From NCBI GenBank assembly GCA_037013495.1, contig CM072810.1:34439843-34503842 (forward strand): DNA of 64,000 bases, in the 5' to 3' direction. Of the stretch, positions 24,207 to 35,982 are shown one piece after another; position 1 is the stretch's first letter; each line of letters starts with the position of its first letter. This DNA is from Hippophae tibetana (taxonomy: Eukaryota; Streptophyta; Magnoliopsida; Rosales; Elaeagnaceae). The notes beneath the pieces were generated by a model that was not told the DNA's origin, did no database searches, and saw only the letters and a program-made list of their open reading frames with translations. Both the position numbers and the translations under genes were made by a program.

Positions 24207-26569
24207 TTTCCCTCCTCGAAAGTAGATTGCTCTTAACTGAGGCAAAAGTGATGCAGTTCGAATACTTGCCCAACAGATTCATTTAAGAGTATGTTCGGTG
24301 GGCTTGTACATGGACTTAAGCAAGGTAACTTTGGCATTAAGATGATAAGGTAGTATAGGAATTATGTTCTCAATCTAATTTTCTTTGGAAATAAGTTCAC
24401 CAAACTTCTTCAAGGAGTTGATAATGTTTGAAAAATATTCAAAGACTTTGTCCAATGTTTCATCCCCTTGCATGATATAGAGCTCAAAATTTCAATTCAA
24501 CTTCATAATTCGAGATTAATTTTAATTTTGAAATGCTTATATGAGTGGTATCTAAAATCATTCATGTGGTTTTTGAAGAAGTACAATTTTAAATTCAGCA
24601 TGATAATCATTTTAGATCCCTAATTACCTTTTTTTAATATCCCTAAAAAAGGGTTTCTTATTTCTAAGAAATTTAGGAAATCACACAGCAAGTAGAGCCA
24701 TTTTCTCTTCATTATGATTACAGTCATCTTTTCTAACACTTGGGTCAATAACATGTTCATTCTCACCACTATCCTTGATGTCTTGAGGGCCAATTTCTTT
24801 CCCTCCTCGAAATTCGATTGCTCTCAACATGGGCAAAAATGATGCACTTCGAATACTTGTCCAAGAGATTCATTTAAGAGTATGTTCAGTGGGCTTGTAC
24901 AAAGACTTAAGCAAGGTAACTTTGGCATTAAAATGATAAGGTAGTAGAGGAATGATTTTCTCAATCTAATTTTCATTGCAAATAGGTCCACCAAACTTCT
25001 TCAAGGAGTTGATAATGTTTGAAAAACATTCAAAGACTTTGTCCAATGTTTCATCCCCTTGCATGATATAGAGCTAAAAATTTCAATTCAACTTCATAAT
25101 TCGAGATTAATTTTAATTTTGAAATGCTTATATGAGTGGTGTCTAAAATCATTCATGTGGTTTTTGAAGAAGTACAATTTTAAATTCAGCATAATAATCA
25201 TTTTAGATCCCTAATTACCTTTTTTTAATATCCCTAAAAAAGGGTTTCTTATTTCTAAGAAATTTAGGAAATCACACAGCAAGTAGAGCCATTTTCTCTT
25301 CATTATGATTACAGTCATCTTTTCTAACACTTGGGTCAATAACATGTTCATTCTCACCACTATCCTTGATGTCTTGAGGGCCAATTTCTTTCCCTCCTCG
25401 AAATTCGATTGCTCTCAACATGGGCAAAAATGATGCACTTTGAATACTTGCCCAACAGATTCATTTAAGAGTATGTTCGGTGGGCTTGTACAAAGACCTA
25501 AGCAAGGTAACTTTGGCATTAAAATGATAAGGTAGTAGAGGAATGATTTCTCAATCTAATTTTCATTGCAAATAGGTCCACCAAACTTCTTCAAGGAGTT
25601 GATAATGTTTGAAAAATATTCAAAGACTTTGTCCAATGTTTCATCCCCTTGCATGATATAGAGCTCAAAATTTCAATTCAACTTCATAATTCGAGATTAA
25701 TTTTAATTTTGAAATGCTTATATGAGTGGTGTCTAAAATCATTCATGTGGTTTTTGAAGAAGTACAATTTTAAATTCAGCATAATAATCATTTTAGATCC
25801 CTAATTACCTTTTTTTAATATCCCTAAAAAAGGGTTTCTTATTTCTAAGAAATTTAGGAAATCACACAGCAAGTAGAGCCATTTTCTCTTCATTATGATT
25901 ACAGTCATCTTTTCTAACACTTGGGTCAATAACATGTTCATTCTCACCACTATCCTTGATGTCTTGAGGGCCAATTTCTTTCCCTCCTCGAAATTCGATT
26001 GCTCTCAACATGGGCAAAAATGATGCACTTCGAATACTTGCCCAACAGATACATTTAAGAGTATGGTCGGTGGGCTTGTACAAAGACTTAAGCAAGGTAA
26101 CTTTGGCATTAAAATGATAAGGTAGTAGAGGAATCATTTTCTCAATCTAATTTTCATTGCAAATAGGTCCGCCAAACTTCTTCAAGGAGTTGATAGTGTT
26201 TGAAAAACATTCAAAGACTTTGTCCAATGTTTCATCCCCTTGCATGATATAAAGCTCAAAATTTCAATTCAACTTCATAATTCTAGATTGATTTTAATGT
26301 TGAAATGCATATATGAGTGGTCTCCAAAATCACTCATGTTGTTTTTGAAAAAGTATAATTTTATATTCATCATAATAATCATTTTAGATCCCTAATTACC
26401 TTTTTTCAATATCCCTAAAAAAGGGTTTCTTATTTCTAAGAAATTTAGGAAATCACACTACAAGTACAGCCATTTTATCTTCATTTTGACTAGAGTCATC
26501 TTTCCTAACACTTGGGTCAAAAAAATGTTCACTCTCACCACTATCCTTGATGTCTTGAGGGCCATTATC
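24207..26569. repeat. Block D HOR, copy 1 with an extra monomer (M42-M45)
   Basis: Monomer starts are 24207, 24798, 25389 and 25979. M42 begins after gggccattatc and has cttaactgaggc. M43 has cttgtccaagag. M44 resembles M41 (cactttgaatac, aaagacctaagc). M45 has cagatacattt, tatggtcggtggg, gtccgccaaac, tataaagctc and tgcatatatgag. Relative to the 1,773-bp trimer that follows, M44 is the additional unit. Confidence 0.85.
25862..26137 (-). pseudogene. Gag-like fossil, block D version (broken)
   Basis: The minus strand here carries PYHFNAKVTLLKSLYKPTDH, then an acidic region (DSGENEH), then NEEKMALLAV. In plant Ty1/copia Gag an acidic linker followed by an ALL(A/T)RKFKKFL-like stretch comes after the UBN2 core, so the order of parts fits that family. 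Identical versions lie at 27635-27910 and 29408-29683, one HOR period (1,773 bp) apart. Their identity reflects recent copying of the HOR and is not evidence that a protein is maintained. The fossil is broken and incomplete. Confidence 0.5.
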
Positions 26570-28342
26570 TTTCCCTCCTCGAAAGTAGATTGCTCTTAAC
26601 TGAGGCAAAAGTGATGCAGTTCGAATACTTGCCCAACAGATTCATTTAAGAGTATGTTCGGTGGGCTTGTACATGGACTTAAGCAAGGTAACTTTGGCAT
26701 TAAGATGATAAGGTAGTATAGGAATTATGTTCTCAATCTAATTTTCTTTGGAAATAGGTTCACCAAACTTCTTCAAGGAGTTGATAATGTTTGAAAAATA
26801 TTCAAAGACTTTGTCCAATGTTTCATCCCCTTGCATGATATAGAGCTCAAAATTTCAATTCAACTTCATAATTCGAGATTAATTTTAATTTTGAAATGCT
26901 TATATGAGTGGTATCTAAAATCATTCATGTGGTTTTTGAAGAAGTACAATTTTAAATTCAGCATAATAATCATTTTAGATCCCTAATTACCTTTTTTTAA
27001 TATCCCTAAAAAAGGGTTTCTTATTTCTAAGAAATTTAGGAAATCACACAGCAAGTAGAGCCATTTTCTCTTCATTATGATTACAGTCATCTTTTCTAAC
27101 ACTTGGGTCAATAACATGTTCATTCTCACCACTATCCTTGATGTCTTGAGGGCCAATTTCTTTCCCTCCTCGAAATTCGATTGCTCTCAACATGGGCAAA
27201 AATGATGCACTTTGAATACTTGCCCAAGAGATTCATTTAAGAGTATGTTCGGTGGGCTTGTACAAAGACTTAAGCAAGGTAACTTTGGCATTAAAATGAT
27301 AAGGTAGTAGAGGAATGATTTTCTCAATCTAATTTTCATTGCAAATAGGTCCACCAAACTTCTTCAAGGAGTTGATAATGTTTGAAAAATATTCAAAGAC
27401 TTTGTCCAATGTTTCATCCCCTTGCATGATATAGAGCTCAAAATTTCAATTCAACTTCATAATTCGAGATTAATTTTAATTTTGAAATGCTTATATGAGT
27501 GGTGTCTAAAATCATTCATGTGGTTTTTGAAGAAGTACAATTTTAAATTCAGCATAATAATCATTTTAGATCCCTAATTACCTTTTTTTAATATCCCTAA
27601 AAAAGGGTTTCTTATTTCTAAGAAATTTAGGAAATCACACAGCAAGTAGAGCCATTTTCTCTTCATTATGATTACAGTCATCTTTTCTAACACTTGGGTC
27701 AATAACATGTTCATTCTCACCACTATCCTTGATGTCTTGAGGGCCAATTTCTTTCCCACCTCGAAATTCGATTGCTCTCAACATGGGCAAAAATGATGCA
27801 CTTCGAATACTTGCCCAACAGATACATTTAAGAGTATGGTCGGTGGGCTTGTACAAAGACTTAAGCAAGGTAACTTTGGCATTAAAATGATAAGGTAGTA
27901 GAGGAATCATTTTCTCAATCTAATTTTCATTGCAAATAGGTCCGCCAAACTTCTTCAAGGAGTTGATAGTGTTTGAAAAACATTCAAAGACTTTGTCCAA
28001 TGTTTCATCCCCTTGCATGATATAAAGCTCAAAATTTCAATTCAACTTCATAATTCTAGATTGATTTTAATGTTGAAATGCATATATGAGTGGTCTCCAA
28101 AATCACTCATGTTGTTTTTGAAAAAGTATAATTTTATATTCATCATAATAATTATTTTAGATCCCTAATTACCTTTTTTTAATATCCCTAAAAAAGGGTT
28201 TCTTATTTCTAAGAAATTTAGGAAATCACACTACAAGTACAGCCATTTTATCTTCATTTTGACTAGAGTCATCTTTCCTAACACTTGCGTCAAAAAAATG
28301 TTCACTCTCACCACTATCCTTGATGTCTTGAGGGCCATTATC
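26570..28342. repeat. Block D HOR, copy 2 (M46-M48, 1,773 bp)
   Basis: Monomer starts are 26570, 27161 and 27752. They correspond to M42, M43 and M45. M48 is marked by cccacctcgaaattcg at its start, a form otherwise seen in the left third of the window (e.g. M4, M14, M27), which may be a small converted patch. Confidence 0.9.
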
Positions 28343-30115
28343 TTTCCCTCCTCGAAAGTAGATTGCTCTTAACTGAGGCAAAAGTGATGCAGTTCGAATA
28401 CTTGCCCAACAGATTCATTTAAGAGTATGTTCGGTGGGCTTGTACATGGACTTAAGCAAGGTAACTTTGGCATTAAGATGATAAGGTAGTATAGGAATTA
28501 TGTTCTCAATCTAATTTTCTTTGGAAATAAGTTCACCAAACTTCTTCAAGGAGTTGATAATGTTTGAAAAATATTCAAAGACTTTGTCCAATGTTTCATC
28601 CCCTTGCATGATATAGAGCTCAAAATTTCAATTCAACTTCATAATTCGAGATTAATTTTAATTTTGAAATGCTTATATGAGTGGTATCTAAAATCATTCA
28701 TGTGGTTTTTGAAGAAGTACAATTTTAAATTCAGCATAATAATCATTTTAGATCCCTAATTACCTTTTTTTAATATCCCTAAAAAAGGGTTTCTTATTTC
28801 TAAGAAATTTAGGAAATCACACAGCAAGTAGAGCCATTTTCTCTTCATTATGATTACAGTCATCTTTTCTAACACTTGGGTCAATAACATGTTCATTCTC
28901 ACCACTATCCTTGATGTCTTGAGGGCCAATTTCTTTCCCTCCTCGAAATTCGATTGCTCTCAACATGGGCAAAAATGATGCAGTTCGAATACTTGTCCAA
29001 GAGATTCATTTAAGAGTATGTTCAGTGGGCTTGTACAAAGACTTAAGCAAGGTAACTTTGGCATTAAAATGATAAGGTAGTAGAGGAATGATTTTCTCAA
29101 TCTAATTTTCATTGCAAATAGGTCCACCAAACTTCTTCAAGGAGTTGATAATGTTTGAAAAATATTCAAAGACTTTGTCCAATGTTTCATCCCCTTGCAT
29201 GATATAGAGCTCAAAATTTCAATTCAACTTCATAATTCGAGATTAATTTTAATTTTGAAATGCTTATATGAGTGGTGTCTAAAATCATTCATGTGGTTTT
29301 TGAAGAAGTACAATTTTAAATTCAGCATAATAATCATTTTAGATCCCTAATTACCTTTTTTTAATATCCCTAAAAAAGGGTTTCTTATTTCTAAGAAATT
29401 TAGGAAATCACACAGCAAGTAGAGCCATTTTCTCTTCATTATGATTACAGTCATCTTTTCTAACACTTGGGTCAATAACATGTTCATTCTCACCACTATC
29501 CTTGATGTCTTGAGGGCCAATTTCTTTCCCTCCTCGAAATTCGATTGCTCTCAACATGGGCAAAAATGATGCACTTCGAATACTTGCCCAACAGATACAT
29601 TTAAGAGTATGGTCGGTGGGCTTGTACAAAGACTTAAGCAAGGTAACTTTGGCATTAAAATGATAAGGTAGTAGAGGAATCATTTTCTCAATCTAATTTT
29701 CATTGCAAATAGGTCCGCCAAGCTTCTTCAAGGAGTTGATAATGTTTGAAAAACATTCAAAGACTTTGTCCAATGTTTCATCCCCTTGCATGATATAAAG
29801 CTCAAAATTTCAACTCAACTTCATAATTCTAGATTGATTTTAATGTTGAAATGCATATATGAGTGGTCTCCAAAATCACTCATGTTGTTTTTGAAAAAGT
29901 ATAATTTTATATTCATCATAATAATCATTTTAGATCCCTAATTACCTTTTTTTAATATCCCTAAAAAAGGGTTTCTTATTTCTAAGAAATTTAGGAAATC
30001 ACACTACAAGTACAGCCATTTTATCTTCATTTTGACTAGAGTCATCTTTCCTAACACTTGGGTCAAAAACATGTTCACCTTAACCACTATCCTTGATGTC
30101 TTGAGGGCCATTATC
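28343..30115. repeat. Block D HOR, copy 3 (M49-M51, 1,773 bp)
   Basis: Monomer starts are 28343, 28934 and 29525, each 1,773 bp from its counterpart in copy 2. M50 has gtccaagag like M43, whereas M47 has cccaagag, so single variants are shuffled between copies. M51 differs from M45 and M48 by gccaagcttc. Confidence 0.9.
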
Positions 30116-31296
30116 TTTCCCTCCTCGAAAGTAGATTGCTCTTAACTGAGGCAAAAGTGATGCAGTTCGAATACTTGCCCAACAGATTCATTTAAGAGTA
30201 TGTTCGGTGGGCTTGTACATGGACTTAAGCAAGGTAACTTTGGCATTAAGATGATAAGGTAGTATAGGAATTATGTTCTCAATCTAATTTTCTTTGGAAA
30301 TAGGTTCACCAAACTTCTTCAAGGAGTTGATAATGTTTGAAAAATATTCAAAGACTTTGTCCAATGTTTCATCCCCTTGCATGATATAGAGCTCAAAATT
30401 TCAATTCAACTTCATAATTCGAGATTAATTTTAATTTTGAAATGCTTATATGAGTGGTATCTAAAATCATTCATGTGGTTTTTGAAGAAGTACAATTTTA
30501 AATTCAGCATAATAATCATTTTAGATCCCTAATTACCTTTTTTTAATATCCCTAAAAAAGGGTTTCTTATTTCTAAGAAATTTAGGAAATCACACAGCAA
30601 GTAGAGCCATTTTCTCTTCATTATGATTACAGTCATCTTTTCTAACACTTGGGTCAATAACATGTTCATTCTCACCACTATCCTTGATGTCTTGAGGGCC
30701 AATTTCTTTCCCTCCTCGAAATTCGATTGCTCTCAACATGGGCAAAAATGATGCACTTCGAATACTTGCCCAAGAGATTCATTTAAGAGTATGTTCGGTG
30801 GGCTTGTACAAAGACTTAAGCAAGGTAACTTTGGCATTAAAATGATAAGGTAGTAGAGGAATGATTTTCTCAATCTAATTTTCATTGCAAATAGGTCCAC
30901 CAAACTTCTTCAAGGAGTTGATAATGTTTAAAAAATATTCAAAGACTTTGTCCAATGTTTCATCCCCTTGCATGATATAAAGCTCAAAATTTCAATTCAA
31001 CTTCATAATTCTAGATTGATTTTAATGTTCAAATGCATATATGAGTGGTCTCCAAAATCATTCATGTGGTTTTTGAAAAAGTATAATTTTATATTCATCA
31101 TAATAATCATTTTAGATCCCTAATTACCTTTTTTTAATATCCCTAAAAAAGGGTTTCTTATTTCTAAGAAATTTAGGAAATCACACTACAAGTACAGCCA
31201 TTTTATCTTCATTATGACTAGATCATCTTTCCTAACACTTGGGTCAAAAACATGTTCACTCTCACCACTATCCTTGATGTCTTGAGGGCTATTATC
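30116..31296. repeat. Block D HOR, shortened copy 4 (M52-M53)
   Basis: Monomer starts are 30116 and 30707. M52 matches M49. M53 begins like M50 (cccaagag, aaatattcaaag) and ends like M51 (tataaagctc, tgcatatatgag, tacagccattttatc). The third monomer is therefore missing and M53 is a fusion. The switch lies between about 30940 and 30977. Confidence 0.82.
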
Positions 31297-32476
31297 TTTC
31301 CCTCCTCGAATGTAGATTGCTCTTAACTTGGGCAAAAGTGATGCAGTTCGAATACTTGCCCAACAGATTCATTTAAGAGTATGTTCGGTGGGCTTGTACA
31401 TGGACTTAAGCAAGGTAACTTTGGCATTAAGATGATAAGGTAGTATAGGAATTATGTTCTCAATCTAATTTTCTTTGGAAATCGGTCGACCCATGTTTTA
31501 AAAGTTGTTGATAATGTTTGAAAAACATTGAAAGACTTTGTCCAAAGTTTCTTCCCCTTGCATGATATAGAACTCAAAAGTTCAATTCAACTTCATAATT
31601 CTAGATTTATTTTAATATTGAAATGCTTATATGAGTGGTCTCAAAAATCATTCATGTTGTTTTGAAGAATTACAATTTTAAATTAATTGTAATAATTATT
31701 TTAGAGCCCTAATTTATTTTTTATAATAATCCTAAAAAAGGGTTTTTTTCTTTCTAAGAAATTTAGGAAATCCCACTACAAGTAGAGCCATTTTCTCTTC
31801 AATATGATTAGAGTCATCTTTTCTAACACATGGGTCAAAAACATGTTCACTCTCACCACTATCCTTGATGTCTTGAGGGCCAATATCTTTCCCTCCTTGA
31901 AAGTAGATTTCTCTTAACTTGGGCAAAAGTGATGCACTTCGAATACTTACCCCACAGATTCATTTAAGAGTATGTTCGGTGGGCTTGTAAATGGACTTAA
32001 GCAAGGTAACATTGGCATTAAAATGATAAGGTAGTATAGGAATGATTTTATCAATCTAATTTTCTTGGCAAATAGGTCCACCAAACTTTTCAAGGAGTTG
32101 CTAATGTTTGCAAAACATTCAAAGACTTTGTTTAAAGTTTCATCCCCTTCCATGATATAGTGCTCAAAATTTCAATTCAACTTCATAATTCTAGATTGAT
32201 TTTAATGTTGAAATGCTTATATGAGTGGTCTCAAAAATCATTCATGTTGTTTTGAAGAATTACAATTTTAAATTAATTGTAATAATCATTTTAGACCCCT
32301 AATTTCCTTTTTATAATAATCCTATAAAACGGTTGTTTCTTTCTAAGAAATTTAGGAAATCACACTACAAATGGAGCCATTTTTTCTTCATTATGATTAG
32401 AGTCATCTTTTCTAACACTTGGGTCAAAAACATGTTCACTCTAACCACTATACTTGATGTCTTGAGGGCCAATTTC
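31297..32476. repeat. Transition monomers M54-M55
   Basis: Monomer starts are 31297 and 31888. M54 starts like the block D leading monomer but its centre is class B, with the odd aatcggtcgacccatgttttaaaag, related to M2. M55 is class A on the left (ccaccaaacttttcaaggagttgctaatg) and class B on the right, switching near 32230. Its final ~140 bp already belong to the hexamer repeat (match at 35839 onward). Confidence 0.75.
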
Positions 32477-33036
32477 TTTCCCTCCTCGAAAGACGATTGC
32501 TCTCAACTGGGGCAAAAGTGATGCACTTCGAATACTTGCCCAACATATTCATTTAAGAGTATGTTCGGTTGGCTTGTAAATGGACTTAAGCAAGGTAACT
32601 TTGGCATTAAAATGATAAGGTAGTATAGGACTGATTTTATCAATCTAATTTTCTTGGCAAATAGGTCCACAAACTTTTCAAGGAGTTGCTAATGTTTGAA
32701 AAACATTCAAAGACTTTGTCTAAAGTTTCATCCCCTTCCATGATATAGTGCTCAAAATTTCAATTCAACTTCATAATTCTAGATTGATTTTAATGTTGAA
32801 ATGGTTATATGAGTGGTCTCCAAAATTATTCATGTTGTTTTTGAAGAAGTAAAATTTTAAATTCATCATAACAATCATTTTAGATCCCTAATTACCTTTT
32901 TTTAATATCCCTAAAAAAGGGTTTCTTATTTCTAAGAAATTTAGGAAATAACACTGCAAGTGTAGCCATTTTCTCTTCATTTGGATTAGAGTCATCTTTT
33001 CTAACACTTGGGTCAAAAACATGTTCACTCTAACCA

Positions 33037-33330
33037 CTATCCTTGATGTCTTGAGGGCCGATTTCTTTCCCTCCTCGAAAGACGATTGCTCTCAACTGGG
33101 GCAAGAGTGATGCAGTTCGAATACTTGCCCAACATATTCATTAAAAGTATGTTCGGTTGGCTTGTAAATGGACTTAAGCAAGGTAACTTTGGCATTAAAA
33201 TGATAAGGTAGTATAGGACTGATTTTATCAATCTAATTTTCTTGGCAAATAGGTCCACCAAACTTTTCAAGGAGTTGCTAATGTTTGAAAAACATTCAAA
33301 GACATTGTCTAAAGTTTCATCCCCTTCCAT
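33037..33330 (-). pseudogene. Gag-like fossil, block F version (broken)
   Basis: The minus strand begins with MEGDETLDNVFECFSNISNS, the same Gag core motif as elsewhere in the array, in a class A monomer. This is the longest uninterrupted minus-strand reading of the fossil that I noted (97 residues), but its later part does not look like Gag. A near-identical copy lies at 36543-36836, one hexamer period (3,506 bp) away. Related shorter versions are at 39548-39787, 41318-41557, 43088-43327, 44858-45097, 47809-48048, 51944-52183, 56670-56909 and 58443-58682. It is broken and incomplete, with no sign of function. Confidence 0.45.
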
Positions 33331-34244
33331 GATATAGTGCTCAAAATTTCAATTCAACTTCATAATTCTAGATTGATTTTAATGTTGAAATGCTTATATG
33401 AGTGGTCTCCAAAATCATTCATGTTGTTTTTGAAGAAGTAAAATTTTAAATTCATCATAACAATCATTTTAGATCCCTAATTACCTTTTTTTAATATCCC
33501 TAAAAAAGGGTTTCTTATTTCTAAGAAATTTAGGAAATAACACTGCAAGTGTAGCCATTTTCTCTTCATTTTGATTAGAGTCATCTTTTCTAACACTTGG
33601 GTCAAAAACATGTTCAATCTATCCACTATCCTTGATGTCTTGAGGGCCAATTTCTTTCCCTCCTCGAAAGTAGATTGCTCTTAACTTCGGCCAAAACTGA
33701 TGCACTTCGAATACTTACCCAACAGATTCATTTAAGAGTATGTTCGGTGGGCTTTTACAAGGACTTAAGCAAGGTAAATTTGGCATTAAAAGGACAAGGT
33801 AGTATAGGAATTCTTTTTTCAATCTAATTTTCTTTGCAAATAGGTCCTCCCAATTTTTACAAGTGGTTGATAATGTTTGAAAAACATTGAAAGACTTTGT
33901 CCAAAGTTTCTTCCCCTTGCATGATATAGTGCTCAAAATTTCAATTCAACTTCATAATTCTAGATTTATTTTAATATTGAAATGCTTATATGAGTGGTCA
34001 CAAAAATCATTCATGTTGTTTTGAAGAATTACAATTTTAAATTAATTGTAATAATCATTTTAGACCCCCAATTTCCTTTTTATAATAATCCTAAAAAAGG
34101 GTTTTTTCTTTCTAAGAAATTTAAGAAATCACAATACAAATGGAGCCATTTTTCTTCATTATGATTAGAGTCATCTTTTCTAACAATTGGGTCAAAAACA
34201 TGTTCACTCTCACCACTATCCTTGATATCTTGAGGGCCAATTTC

Positions 34245-34801
34245 TTTCCCTCCTCGAAATTCGATTGCTCTCAACTTGATCAAAAGTGATGCAGTTTGAA
34301 TACTTGCCCAACAGATTCATTTAAGAGTATGTTCGGTGGGCATGTACATGGACTTAAGCAAGGTAACTTTGGCATTAAAATGATAAGGTAGTATAGGAAT
34401 GATTTTCTCAATCTAAGTTTGCTTGCAAATAGGTCCACTAAACTTCTTCAAGGAGTTGATAATGTTTGAAAAACATTGAAAGACTTTGTCCAAAGTTTCT
34501 TCCCCTTGCATGATATAGTGCTCAAAATTTCAATTCAACTTCATAACTCTAGATTTATTTTAATATTGAAATGCTTATATGAGTGGTCTCAAAAATCATT
34601 CATGTTGTTTTGAAGAATTACAATTTTAAATTAATTGTAATAATCATTTTAGACCCCTAATTTCCTTTCTAAGAAATTTAGGAAATCACAATACAAATGG
34701 AGCCATTTTTCTTCATTATGATTAGAGTCATCTTTTCTAACAATTGGGTCAAAAACATGTTCACTCTCACCACTATCCTTGATATCTTGAGGGCCAATTT
34801 C
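34245..34801. repeat. Short monomer M59 (557 bp)
   Basis: The next marker comes after 557 bp, where all other complete monomers span 588-592 bp. The missing stretch falls in the T/A-rich palindromic segment near the right part of the monomer. Its neighbour M60 and its counterpart M65 in the second hexamer copy have normal length, so the loss is private to this copy. Confidence 0.85.
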
Positions 34802-35982
34802 TTTCCCTCCTCGAAAGTCGATTGCTCTCAACTTGATCAAAAGTGATGCAGTTTGAATACTTGCCCAACAGATTCATTTAAGAGTATGTTCGGTGGGCAT
34901 GTACATGGACTTAAGCAAGGTAACTTTGGCATTAAAATGATAAGGTAGTATAGGAATGATTTTCTCAATCTAAGTTTGCTTGCAAATAGGTCCACTAAAC
35001 TTCTTCAAGGAGTTGATAATGTTTGAAAAACATTGAAAGACTTTGTCCAAAGTTTCTTCCCCTTGCATGATATAGTGCTCAAAATTTCAATTCCACTTCA
35101 TAATTCTAGATTTATTTTAATATTGAAATGCTTATATGAGTGGTCTCAAAAATCATTCATGTTGTTTTGAAGAATTACAATATTAAATTAATTGTAATAA
35201 TCATTTTAGAGCCCTAATTTCCTTTTTATAATAATTCTTAAAAAGGGTTTTTTTCTTTCTAAGAAATTTTGGAAATCACACTGCAAGTAGAGCCATTTTT
35301 TCTTCATTATGATTAGAGTCATCTTTTCTAACACTTGGGTCAAAAACATGTTCACTCTAACCACTATCCTTGATGTCTTGAGGGCCAATTTCTTTCTCTT
35401 CTCGAAAGTAGATTGCTCTCAACTTGGGGAAAATTGATGTAGTTCGAATACTTGCCCAACAGATTCATTTAAGAGTATGTTTGGTGGGCATGTAAATGGG
35501 CTTAAGCAAGGTAACTTTGGTATTAAAATGATAAGGTAGTATAGGAATTATTTTCTCAATCTAATTTTCTTTGGAAATAGGTCCACCCAAGTTTTACAAG
35601 TAGTTGATAATGTTTGAAAAACATTGAAAGACTTTGTCCAAAGTTTCTTCCCCTTGCATGATATAGAGCTCAAAATTTCAATTCAACTTCATAATTCTAG
35701 ATTTATTTTAATATTGAATCGCTTATATGAGTGGTCTCAAAAATCATTCATGTTGTTTTGAAGAAGTACAATTTTAAATTAATTGTAATAATCATTTTAG
35801 AGACCTAATTTCCTTTTTATAATAATCCTAAAAAACGGTTGTTTCTTTCTAAGAAATTTAGGAAATCACACTACAAATGGAGCCATTTTTTCTTCATTAT
35901 GATTAGAGTCATCTTTTCTAACACTTGGGTCAAAAACATGTTCACTCTAACCACTATACTTGATGTCTTGAGGGCCAATTTC

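Larger units (their letters stand above)
32477..35982. repeat. Hexamer HOR, copy 1 (M56-M61, 3,506 bp)
   Basis: Monomer starts are 32477, 33066, 33655, 34245, 34802 and 35393. M56-M57 are class A with gaaagacgattgctctcaactgggg. M58 is class B with aacttcggc. M59 and M60 are near duplicates that start class A and turn class B (ccactaaacttcttc followed by cattgaaag). M61 is class B with gaatcgcttatatg. M59 is the only short monomer of the array. Confidence 0.87.
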
